Of a stretch of DNA of 64,000 nt, positions 44,850 to 55,000 are shown one piece after another. The DNA comes from Archivesica marissinica (taxonomy: Eukaryota; Mollusca; Bivalvia; Venerida; Vesicomyidae): the NCBI GenBank assembly GCA_014843695.1, contig CM026403.1:8447728-8511727 (forward strand), given 5' to 3'. The position numbers were made by a program, and so were the translations under genes. Every line of letters begins with the position of its first letter. Within the stretch, counting starts at the first letter, position 1. The notes under the pieces were generated by a model. It saw nothing but the letters and a program-made list of their open reading frames with translations, was not told where the DNA came from and searched no databases.

Positions 44850-45088
44850 TTTAAAAAAGGTTTAAACTTTATTTATTTTACAACGATTACGAAGCAAGTT
44901 TTAACAACTTATATTAATCACTCTCGTTGGCGCTGATGAAAGCGTATTTGTGGTCATTCGTGTGGGAGGAAACCAGAGTACCCGGAGAAAACCCACCTCT
45001 CCGATCTGGCGACCACCGTACCATCTCACATGCTTCCCTGTCCGAGGATCGAATCCGGGTTACATTGGTGAGAAGCGAGTAGGATTAA
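44850..45088 (-). mobile_element. Family 1 SINE, head truncated
   Basis: Reverse-strand copy. On the + strand it starts 'aaaggtttaaactttattta' and stops at 'ggtgagaagcgag' before the A box. Locus A has continuous sequence here (about 4872), so it inserted after the duplication. Confidence 0.8.
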
Positions 45089-45123
45089 TGATTGAACAAG
45101 ATAAAGAAATGTAAATGGTGACA

Positions 45124-45901
45124 CCAGGACATTGTCTCACCGGACAATGTCTCACCGGACAATGTCTCACCAGGATTTATAAAAAGGGACATTGTCTCAC
45201 CCAGAAATTGTTTACAAAAACACATTGAATGATTTATTGCTTTATTTGTTCATTAAATTTGACATCACACAAATTAGCACATATTATAGCACATGTTACA
45301 TTATGTAAGAGCACACGTTATATCACTAGTAAAATCAACTTGTTCATTTGTTCATATATGAAGCAGTGTTTATTCAGAACCTAATAGTATGTCCTACACC
45401 TCGCAGGAATTCTTGCATTGTTTTACGTTCTGCATTCAAATCCTGGCAAAGAGTGTGAAGTCGGTTCTGATGCTCAGCAGTGGCACGTCTCACACGTTTC
45501 CTAGGTGGTTGACCACGACTCTCCTGCACAATTTGGGTTGACACTACTGCTTCATTCTTCCTCAAACCCTCCACAGCTTTCCAAAATGATGGATGCTTGT
45601 AGCCAACCAGTGCTCTGAAACCATTGTTCCAAGCTTCACAGAGGTTGTTTGTGCGACTTTCCCCTGCTAGTGTGACTGTGTGACTTCATGAACATTCCAT
45701 AGAGCAGGAGGGTACCGAGGAGGAATTCGACGCATTATGGCAGGTGGGATAACCTCATCATCATTTGGGGGGTGAGACATTGTCCTTTTTAAAAAAAACC
45801 TGGTGAGACAATGTCCAGTGAGACATAGTCCGGTGAGACAATGTCCGGTGAGACAATGTCCGTTCACCGGACAATGTCCGGTGAGACAATGTCCGTATAC
45901 C
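45124..45901 (-). mobile_element. Mutator-like (MULE) element remnant, 778 bp
   Basis: Both ends carry inverted, internally repeated 'ggacattgtctcacc' / 'ggtgagacaatgtccgg' motifs. The target sequence ggtgaca is duplicated (45117-45123 and 45902-45908). Locus A has a single uninterrupted ggtgaca (4919-4925). Inside, the reverse strand has the C-terminus of a MULE-type transposase. The tandem repetition of the terminal motif is unusual. Confidence 0.85.
45374..45760 (-). pseudogene. MULE transposase C-terminal fragment
   Basis: The reverse strand reads IPPRYPPALWNVHEVT. After a frame change near 45670 it continues with AGESRTNNLCEAWNNGFRAL, YKHPSFWKAVEGLRK and the final ...MQEFLRGVGHTIRF. 'RTNNxxEaWhNgF' and 'HPsfWK' are characteristic of the end of MULE transposases. 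The catalytic DDE part is missing. Confidence 0.75.
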
Positions 45902-45953
45902 GGTGACAGAATAACAATATTGCATTCAATTACACCATTGAATTTGCAGAATA

Positions 45954-46134
45954 ATGACACACGCACTACTAGAAGATATGAGCGGGGAGAAACTGATAGC
46001 TGGGGTGGATGTTGGTGGACTACTCATACCAGATATATTAAACACACCTGAACAGACGAAAGAGGTATTCTACAAGCTTCCTGATTTCAAATACAGAAAG
46101 GATGACACCATGTTATGCACCTACCAGAAAACAG
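45954..46134 (+). CDS. Sulfotransferase B exon 1
   Basis: 181 bp, the same length and phase as exon 1 of A. Encodes MTHALLEDMSGEKLIAGVDV ... RKDDTMLCTYQKTG; donor ACAG|GTACAC. It differs from A mainly in the first eight residues and shares the unusual Gln in the PAPS loop, so that change predates the duplication. The start Met aligns with the start chosen for A. A later in-frame stop in the unspliced sequence is intronic. Confidence 0.85.
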
Positions 46135-46283
46135 GTACACTGTAAGATTAAATGATGCCAACGATACAACACAACACGTAAAGACGTGAGATTTAACGAT
46201 ACTAGAAAAATGGCAATTCGTAAGATTAAATGATGCCACAGAACTGTTAAGACGTACTCGAAACCGAGATGAAACAGTAGCCG

Positions 46284-46852
46284 CTTGCACACAATCTATA
46301 CAAAATCATTCCCATGAAAGCAGTCTTAATGTTTAAAACACTCAGTGGCATAACATCTGTCTATCTGCAAGAGTCATTCAGATTTACTTCCGATGTTCAA
46401 ACTCAAAACTTGCGATCATCCACCAATCTCCAACTTTACCCTCCTAAGCCAACTACGGAAGTGTTTAGAAAATATTTCTTATATTCAGGGTCACACTTGT
46501 GGAATTCCCTCCCATCACATCAAAACAGCACATTCTGTTCCACACTTCAAAACTTTATATATCAGGTGGTGCAAAGAACAGACCAATAATCTAATAAACT
46601 GATAATATACAATTATGCATGAATATAAGTATTAGTTCTTGCAGCTTATATCTTATTTCCTATGAAAGTTTTACTGGTTACTGTTTACATGTTTCATTAT
46701 GCTAGTTCATGTTTTAATTTGTTGAGGGCCTCATGGTAGATTGACTTAATTGTTCAAATGAGTTCTCTCGTTAAATATAGTCTTTATTATTATTATTGTT
46801 ATTATTATTAATTATTATTATTATTAATTATTATTATTATTATTATTATTAT
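46284..46852 (+). mobile_element. LINE 3' remnant with (TTA)n tail
   Basis: Forward frames hold a decayed reverse-transcriptase C-terminus: FKTLSGITSVYLQESF, NLRSSTNLQLYPPKPTTEVF and GSHLWNSLPSH, of CR1/Jockey type. It ends in 'agtctttattatt' and a (TTA)n run (46783-46852). It lies close to, but is not, the insertion point of the DIRS element in locus A. Confidence 0.65.
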
Positions 46853-46884
46853 ACATATGACTCGTGTGTATACATGTTGCAGCT

Positions 46885-47370
46885 TACTGTAATCCAGTAC
46901 GAGGCGTGTACTTGCAAGATATTAAACAAATGTACATACATATTATTATCACATAACGTTGCTTGTATTTAGTGTAATACAGCCATCACATATTTTCTTG
47001 TATCAACACACGTGTAATACAACCTGTAAGGATTCTGATTGGTCGCGGGGTGGCAGCTTGCTTTTGACACATTTGGCATATAGTTTTCAACTTTGCCTGC
47101 CTTCATACGTTCTTTGTTGAAAATCAATAAAATGTTAAATATGCACGAGCAACATACATATTGATGTATTATTGTGTCGATTTGTGTGTGGATTGTTTGT
47201 TTGATTATCGGGGACCATTTACTACAGCGTACGGATGCACCTTACTGATTTCCTTGAGATGTAATGAGGCTCAAAGTATGCAGGAAAACAAAAAGTTTCG
47301 TTTTCAAATTGATGATTACTGTGGTCATGTGATAAAAAGGATCTTTCATACCATATTTTATGAAACTCGT
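46885..47370. other. Intron 1 segment conserved with locus A
   Basis: Matches 12760-13240 closely, with small indels near 47275-47300. No product is recognised. Confidence 0.65.
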
Positions 47371-47553
47371 TTTGGAATTTCATAAAATATGGTATGTGCT
47401 AAATTCCAAAACGAGTTTCATAAAATATGGTATGTGCTAAATTCCAAAATCGAGTTTCATAAAATATGGTATGTGCTAAATTCCAAAATCGAGTTTCATA
47501 AAATATGGTATGTGCTAAATTCCAAAATCGAGTTTCATAAAATATGGTATGAA
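47349..47553. repeat. 39-bp tandem repeat with foldback start
   Basis: Starts with 'ataccatattttatgaaact' (47349), then its inverse (tcataaaatatggtat), then four to five copies of gtgctaaattccaaaatcga, gtttcataaaatatggtat. Locus A has only the first, single forward sequence, so a template switch created the inverted copy and then amplified it. Confidence 0.9.
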
Positions 47554-47954
47554 ATTACACAGAGTGTATATCCTATATGTATTATAATAATAATATTAAT
47601 AACAACGACTTTATTTAACGAGAATAACTGTGGATTAGAAAGTGCTGTTTTGCTGTGAAAAGGACGTGAATTCCACAAATTTAACTCAGAATATAAGAAC
47701 GGTTTTTATAAAGATTGGCTGTTTGGTTTGGTAATCATGAGGGTGATGTTGAGAGTTGGGAAGATAAACTGTTCATAGTTAGATAATAGATTGTGACCAT
47801 AATTAAATAGATTAACAATTGAGCACTGCTACCACAATTCTTTTTTAAATAAATTAACATTCATTTACTTATTTATTGCCAAAAGGCAAAACATTGCCTT
47901 TGGCCATTTACAATAGCATTAATAAATATGGCCAAGACACATATACATTACAAA

Positions 47955-48165
47955 ATGGGTCAATATCTAGTACTGTTTAAACTGTACATATGATATGCAG
48001 ATTGGGTCAATATCTAGTACAGTTTAAACTTTACATATGGTATGCAGGTTGGGTCAATATCTAGTACTGTTTAAACTTTACATATGGTATGCAGGTTGGG
48101 TCAATATCTAGTACTGTTTAAACTTTACATATGATATGCAGGTTGGGTCAATATCTAGTACTGCA
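47955..48165. repeat. 47-bp minisatellite (short allele-like array)
   Basis: Four to five copies of the unit that has about 36 copies at 15290-17015. Consensus variant tagtactgtttaaactttac. Confidence 0.93.
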
Positions 48166-48231
48166 ATCATGTTTGACCTTGGCTTATTTTGGTCGCTTTC
48201 AATCACATTTGATTATTCGGCGTCAGTAACT

Positions 48232-48354
48232 ATGGAGACACTAGTAGAAGTAGTGGAATCCGGTAATTCCATTCGTCACCTGTACAACCGAATCGGCCGG
48301 TTCGACGGAGAAAGCCTCCGGACCGATATGGTGATTGTGTTATGCCCGTTGTCG
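48232..48354 (+). pseudogene. Possible decayed sulfotransferase first exon
   Basis: Open frame METLVEVVESGNSIR ... GRFDGESLRTDMVIVLCPLS, followed by GTACAG. The order (N-terminal EVVxSxGNSIR, then GESLRTDxVIV, then CPLS where YPKS is expected, immediately before a GT) resembles the first exon of another sulfotransferase. The catalytic Lys is Leu, and the donor is one base out of phase for exon 2. It could be a relic of a third paralogue or a chance resemblance. Confidence 0.35.
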
Positions 48355-48719
48355 GTACAGATGGAACAGTTGATTGTTTTGTATAGCTGTATATACAGGT
48401 ATTATTATTTCAGACAAGTGTATGTTTGTCTATATACTTGTATCATCAAGTGACATTCTGTGTAGTATGTATAATTATTCAATTCTGATTTCTTTACAGG
48501 AGCAGTTGGTATGTTGGATAATGTATTGTTTGATACTTTTCAGCAGATTAGTCTGAACTCATACATTGACATGTTGTGTAGTATGGCGAACCCAGTGTTG
48601 TGTTTTTGTCCTGATGAGGATTCATCTAACACTGTCAATGGCCATGTGATTGTTATCATTGTACATTTGTATAATATGTATAAACATGATTTAAATGATG
48701 TCTATGTTGGATATGCCCT

Positions 48720-50890
48720 TAATGTGACGCACGCACGCACGCACGCACGCACGCGCGCGCACGCACACACACACACACACACATACAGTTTGATAAAAAA
48801 AAAAATCAAATACAACAACATTTCAACACAGCTCTGGCATAAATACGTTTATAGATTCCCATATTCCTCTAAAGTTATCTATATTATTATTAACAACTGC
48901 AGCCTTTTTGTTTATATTGTAATGATATGTTTTGCTCCTATTACTGTAAGGGGGCATTCTTGCATTTTACATTTATATATATACATTTTCAAAAAGATAA
49001 TTATCAAATTCTTTGCTATCTCGTTATTATTGAGATTAATGTATCCAAAGATCATTGTATTTTCATTTAAAGGTGCAAATAAGTCTATTGATGGCGTTAA
49101 TAAAGCAGTGATTAGTTTCCTAGTTGCATTGCATCCTCAGAATAAGTGTTCTATTGTTTCCTTCTCAGTCTTACAGAAGGTGCAAAGTGGGCTGTCCTTG
49201 TACTTTATTTTATATAGTAAATCGTTTGTTCCTAAAATTCTATGTAATATTCTTATTTGGAATCACTGTATTTTAGAATCTTTTGTTATATTGAAAGGCA
49301 AAGAATAAATGTGTTTCCACTCCTCTTTATTAAATGTTACACTAGGCTTTTCTAACCATTTTGCTCGACTAGTTGGCATAGAAGTATTGTTATTTAAGAT
49401 ATTATACATTGCTTTTGACCCTTTCTTATTTATAGTTATGTCTTTTAGAGTGGGTGGTAATGTTGGTCTGGGTGGTATGACAATGTCGTTTGTAGTTATA
49501 TTGTACGTTATTAATAGTTGTTTTAAAGCATTTAAAACACCCTGATAAACTAAATAGTTTGTTGTGTGACATTGTATGTTTTCTTAAATTCATCTAATGT
49601 TAAAAAGGTGCCATCAGCATTTAAAAGGTCAGCTATGTAATGGACACCTGCATCAAACCAGGATTTTAAGAAGACACTCTTCGCACCAATTAATAGTTTA
49701 TGATTATAAAACAAGGGTATGTTACCTATACACTCTTTTTTCACTGCACTGTGCTCTATCAAATTAGCAAAGGCACCAAAGGTATCCTTCCAAAACATGT
49801 TATTACTTTCTCTAGATAGTTTTTCAACATAGTGTTTTCCGCAATGGAATAATTTCTGCATTTCAAGTTTTTCATTAACAATACTTATCCAACTTCCATT
49901 ACCTAATATTCTTCTTAACCATGTACGTTTTAAAGCCTTTATGGAAGCAGTTATATTGATCATTTTTAAACCTCTCCATGTGTACTCATTTACTAGAATA
50001 TTGCTTTTTATTTTGGCAGTACCTTGCCAAATAAAATCGTAAATTAATGCATTTAAGTAATTAATAAGTTCCTCTGGTGGGTTTGGCAATGCAATAAATA
50101 AGTGGTTAAGAGTGGAAATTAATAGAGTTTTAATAACAGTTATTTTTCCAATAGGTGTTAATATTCTTCTTTTCCATTGTTTAATAACGTTTTGGATCTT
50201 TTCAATTTTATCTTTATAATTTATTTCTATTATCTTGTTCAAATCTACATGGAAATGTATGCCTAACATTTTGAAACTATGTTGATTCCAAGATAGTTTC
50301 CATCTTGTTTTTATACTATCACTAGAAAATTTCTTTCTACCTATCCATACAACCTTAGTCTTATCAAAGTTTACATTTAATCCAGATATAATAGCATAAT
50401 CCGATAAAGTATTTAATGTCTGATTCAGAGATTCTGTTGATCCATCTAAGATCATGGTTGTGTCATCTGCAAATTGTGATAATTTATGTTCTACGTCATT
50501 TATGTCGATTCCTTTAATATGTTTATTGCTTTTTATTTTCAAAGACAAAACTTCTGCACACAAGATGAATATGTAACAGGATAAAGGGTCGGTCTCCTTG
50601 CCTACATCCACGGCCAATTTTTATAAAATCTGATAACATTCCACATTGATTTACCGCGGACTGTGCATCTTTATATAAAATATCAAACCACTTTTTAATG
50701 GATGACCCAACATTAAAGAAGGATAAAGTCTTTTGAACAAATGACCACGACAGGGAGTCAAAAGTTTTTCAAAATCAATCAAAAGAAGGAGTCCTGGGAT
50801 GTCATTTTCTTCTGTATATTGCATTATATCGTATTCAGAGTTATGTGCAAAGTGGATAACGGTGTGTGGGGATATTTCAGAATAAATCTG
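48720..50890 (-). mobile_element. Tx1/L1-like LINE, 5'-truncated
   Basis: Reverse-strand reverse transcriptase from the fingers/palm (LLLIDFEK near 50780) to beyond the C-terminal zinc motif (CTFCKTEKETIEHLF near 49160). At the low-coordinate end it merges with a (CA)n/(CGCA)n microsatellite (48727-48785), a possible 3' microsatellite tail. Absent from locus A. Confidence 0.75.
49550..50617 (-). pseudogene. LINE reverse transcriptase, C-terminal 355 codons
   Basis: DPLSCYIFILCAEVLS, then LSQFADDTTMILDGS (FADD catalytic pair), GLNVNFDKTKVVWIG, LGIHFHVDL, WKRRILTPIGKITVIKTLL and FIWQGTAKIK. This is the Tx1/L1 clade pattern. A frame change near 50600 separates it from upstream RT sequence and a stop ends it at 49550, while homology continues below to about 49100. 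Confidence 0.8.
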
Positions 50891-51853
50891 GTGGATGCAG
50901 TAATATTATGTTAATTGTATCAGTCTGTATATAGCTGTAATCATGTTTCAGATCTACCAATTGCATGGACATTATATAAATTCTGTAGCATTCATGTTTA
51001 TTACAGATAACTGGAAATGTCAGGTGCCATTACTCAAACTGGGGGAATGTGTAGCCCAGGCCTTATTTATCTGTTAATATAGAAACGTTATATTGTGTAT
51101 TATTGTACTGCAAGCAATGCTCTCTTATCTGTATGTGTACGGTAGCTGTTTCTTCCTCTTCTATGACAGCTACCCATGTGTGTCCAGTCTATTGTGTTAT
51201 CTACTGTGGTGTAACGTCATGTAATTATGTCCGATTGATAGTACGGGAGAATGACGTATGAGAGGTCAAATCACTAATCCACTATTAACCCCAACTAAAC
51301 CCGTTTTGCCGCCCTTTCTAATAATCCGCGCACTGGAGAAAAAGAAGTCAAGATGTACGCATATACGGAATAAAATAGTGTATATATCTATCTTCCGCTA
51401 ATGTCGAACCCCTCGCGGGGACGTAGACATGTGTATACATACTATCTTTGTTTAGATCTACCTCTGATCTCTTAAGTAAATATTCGTAAGACTATTATAC
51501 AGACGATTTGGTAAGAAACCATTTATTAGTAAGCTAATGTATTTATAATATGAAATGAACTATGTGATATTTTCCGGGTGGATTAGTGTATATATTTCAT
51601 ATAGTGTGTTTCTATTAGTTGTTAAATTGTTATTACAGGTCTCTTTTTATGTATTGATACGAGGTATAAACTACGAATCTCGGATATGGGTTTGGTTTAT
51701 TTATTTACTCCATGGAGACCCGGTGACACATGTATTTCACTATTTGACTTGTGGCTATAAATGTGCTTATGCTATTTAATGCCAATAAACATTATGTTAT
51801 GCTATATATACATGTATACTAATTATGGCAATATTACCACTTCCTGTTCGCAG
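50891..51853. other. End of intron 1, locus B
   Basis: No gene is recognised. Two frames (74 codons near 51555, others shorter) lack motifs. The last 40 bp match locus A's acceptor region. Confidence 0.45.
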
Positions 51854-52010
51854 GTACTAATTGGTTGTTTGAAATACTTACGATGATAAACAACAGATCT
51901 GCCGAACGTGTGAAAATGAGCAAGATAATGTTCATGATTGAGTCAGCACCAACTGCAAAGATGAACGAACAGCCATCACCGAGAATCCTCAACTCTCATC
52001 TTTCACTCAG
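51854..52010 (+). CDS. Sulfotransferase B exon 2
   Basis: 157 bp, same phases as A. Acceptor TTCGCAG|GT; donor CTCAG|GTTAGT. Encodes GTNWLFEILTMINNRSAERV ... PSPRILNSHLSL, with the catalytic His retained but the following Pro changed to Ser. It is open throughout. Changes relative to A cluster in the middle (MSKIMFMIESAPTAK against VNKIMSMLEIIPTTQ), a region that lines the substrate pocket in the family. Confidence 0.88.
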
Positions 52011-52064
52011 GTTAGTATGGTAATGCAATATGATGATTTGCTCTTAGGATATGACAATTTGACC

Positions 52065-55000
52065 TGTCCGGTTCTGTAAAGTGGTGTCCGGTGGTCGTGG
52101 TACTGTACCAATGTGTTGTTCTGTCCTGTTCTGTAAAGTGTTGTCCGGTGGTCGTGGTACTGTACCAATTTGCTGTTCTGTCGGGTTCTGTAAAGTGTTG
52201 TCCTGTGGTCGTGGTACTGTACCAATGTGTTGTTCCGTCCGATTCTGTAAAGTGTTGTCCGGTGGCCGTGGTACTGTACCAATGTGTTGTTCCGTCCGGT
52301 TTTGTAATGTGGTGTCTGGTGGTCGTGGTACTGTACCAATGTGTTGTTCCGTCAGGTTCTGTAAAGTGTTTGTTGGTGGTCATGGTACTGTATCAATGTG
52401 TTCTGTAAAGTGTTGTCCGGTGGTCGTGGTACTGTACCAATGTGTTGTTCCGCCCGGTACTGTGTAATGTGTTGTTCTGTCCGATTCTGTAATGTGTTGT
52501 CTGGTGCTCGTGGTACTGTACCAATGTGTTGTTCCGTCCGGTTCTGTAAAGTGTTGCCCGGTGGTCGTGATACTGTACCAATGTGTTGTTCCGTACGGTT
52601 CTGTAAAGTGTTGTCCTGTGGTCATGGTACTGTACCAATGTGTTATTCCGTCCGGTTCTGTAAAGTGTTGTCCTGTGGTCGTGGTACTGTACCAATGTGT
52701 TGTTCCTTCCGGTTGTGTAAAGTGTTGTCCTGTGGTCGTGGTACTGTACCAATGTGTTGTTCCGTCCGGTACTGTATAGTGTGTTGTTCCATCTGGTACT
52801 GTACCAATGTATTGTTCTGTCTTGTACTGTACCAATGTGTTGTTCCAACCGGTACTGTACCAATGTGTTGTTCCGTCCGGTACTATATAATGTGTTGTTC
52901 TGTCTGGTACTGTGCCAATGTGTTGTTCTGTCTGGTACTGTACCATTGTGTTGTTCTGACCGGTACTGTACCAATGTGTTGTTCCATCCGGTACTGTATA
53001 ATGTGTTGTTCCGTACGGTACTGTATAATGTTTTGTTCCATCCGGTACTGTGTAATGTGTTGTTCCGTCCGGTTCTGTAAAGTGTTGTCCGGTGGTCGTG
53101 GTACTGTACCAATGTGTTGTTCCGTCCGGTTCTGTATAATGTGTTGTTCCGTCCGGTACTATGTAATGTGTTGTTCTGTCCGGTTCTGTAATGTGTTGTC
53201 CTGTGGTCGTGGTACTGTACCAATGTGTTGTTCCGTCCGGTTCTGTAAAGTGTTGCCCGGTGGTCGTGATACTGTACCAATGTGTTGTTCCGTCCGGTTC
53301 TGTAAAGTGTTGTCCTGTGGTCATGGTACTGTACCAATGTGTTGTTCCGTCCGGTTCTGTAAAGTGTTGTCCTGTGGTCGTGGTACTGTACCAATGTGTT
53401 GTTCCGTCCGGTTCTGTAAAGTGTTGTCCGGTGGTCGTGGTACTGTACCAATGTGTTGTTCCGTCAGGTTCTGTAAAGTGTTGTCCGGTGGTCATGGTAC
53501 TGTACCAATGTGTTGTTCCGTCCGGTTCTGTAAAGTGTTGTCCGGTGGTCATGGTACTGTATCAATGTGTTGTTCCGTCCGGTACTGTGTAATGTGTTGA
53601 TCTGTCCGGTTCTGTAAAGTGTTGCCCGGTGGTCGTGGTACTCTACCAATGTGTTGTTCCGTCCAGTTATGTAATGTGTTGTCTGGTGGTCGTGATACTG
53701 TACCAATGTTTGTTCCGCCCGGTACTGTGTAATGTGTTGTTCCGTCCGGTTCTGTAAAGTGTTGTCCGGTGGTCGTGGTACTGTACTAATGTGTTGTTTC
53801 GCCCGGTACTGTGTAATGTGTTGTTCTGTCCGGTTCTGTAATGTGTTGTCTGGTGCTCGTGGTACTGTACCAATGTGTTGTTCCATCCGGTTCTGTAAAG
53901 TGTTGCCCGGTGGTCGTGATACTGTACCAATGTGTTGTTCCGTCCGGTTGTGTAAGTGTTGTCCTGTGGTCATGGTACTGTACCAATGTGTTGTTCCGTC
54001 CGGTTCTGTAAAGTGTTGTCCTGTGGACGTGGTACTGTACCAATGTGTTGTTCCGTCCGGTACTGTATAGTGTGTTGTTCCAACCGGTACTGTACCAATG
54101 TGTTGTTCCGTCCGGTACTGTATAATGTGTTGTTCTGTCTGGTACTGTGCCAATGTGTTGTTCTGTCTGGTACTGTACCATTGTGTTGTTCTGTCTGGTA
54201 CTGTACCAATGTGTTGTTCTGTCTGGTACTGTACCAATGTGTTGTTCCGTCCGGTTCTGTAAAGTGTTGTCCGGTGGTCATGGTACTGTACCAATGTGTT
54301 GTTCCGTCCGGTACTGTATAGTGTGTTGTTCCAACCGGTACTGTACCAATGTGTTGTTCCGTCCGGTACTGTATAATGTGTTGTTCTGTCTGGTACTGTG
54401 CCAATGTGTTGTTCTGTCTGGTACTGTACCATTGTGTTGTTCTGTCTGGTACTGTACCAATGTGTTGTTCTGTCTGGTACTGTACCAATGTGTTGTTCCG
54501 TCCGGTTGTGTAAAGTGTTGTCCGGTGGTCATGGTACTGTACCAATGTGTTGTTCCGTCCGGTTCTGTAAAGTGTTGTCCGGTGGTCGTGGTACTGTACC
54601 AATGTGTTGTTCCGTCCGGTTCTGTAAAGTGTTGTCCGGTGGTCATGGTACTGTACCAATTTGTTGTTCCGTCAGGTTCTGTAAAGTGTTGTCCGGTGGT
54701 CGTGGTACTGTACCAATGTGTTGTTCCTTCCGGTTGTGTAAAGTGTTGTCCTGTGGTCGTGGTACTGTACCAATGTGTTGTTCCGTCCGGTACTGTATAG
54801 TGTGTTGTTCCATCTGGTACTGTACCAATGTATTGGTCTGTCTTGTACTGTACCATTGTGTTGTTCTGTCTGGTACTGTACCAATGTGTTGTTCTGTCTG
54901 GTACTGTACCAATGTGTTGTTCCGTCCGGTTCTGTAAAGTGTTGTCCGGTGGTCATGGTACTGTACCAATGTGTTGTTCCGTCCGGTACTGTATAGTGTG

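Larger units (their letters stand above)
45954..52010 (+). other. Sulfotransferase gene B locus (5' part)
   Basis: Exons 1 and 2 are in phase and open. Later exons must lie beyond 64000, since the array filling intron 2 runs off the edge. Intron 1 is 5.7 kb against 17.2 kb in gene A, because A gained the DIRS element, the LINE and most of the 47-bp array while B gained two different LINEs. Whether B is active cannot be judged from two exons. Confidence 0.8.

Noticed and set aside
48511..49308. 265-codon forward frame
   Set aside because: It runs over a (CA)n/(CG)n tract and antisense to the LINE C-terminus (whose zinc motif is on the other strand); no domain is visible.
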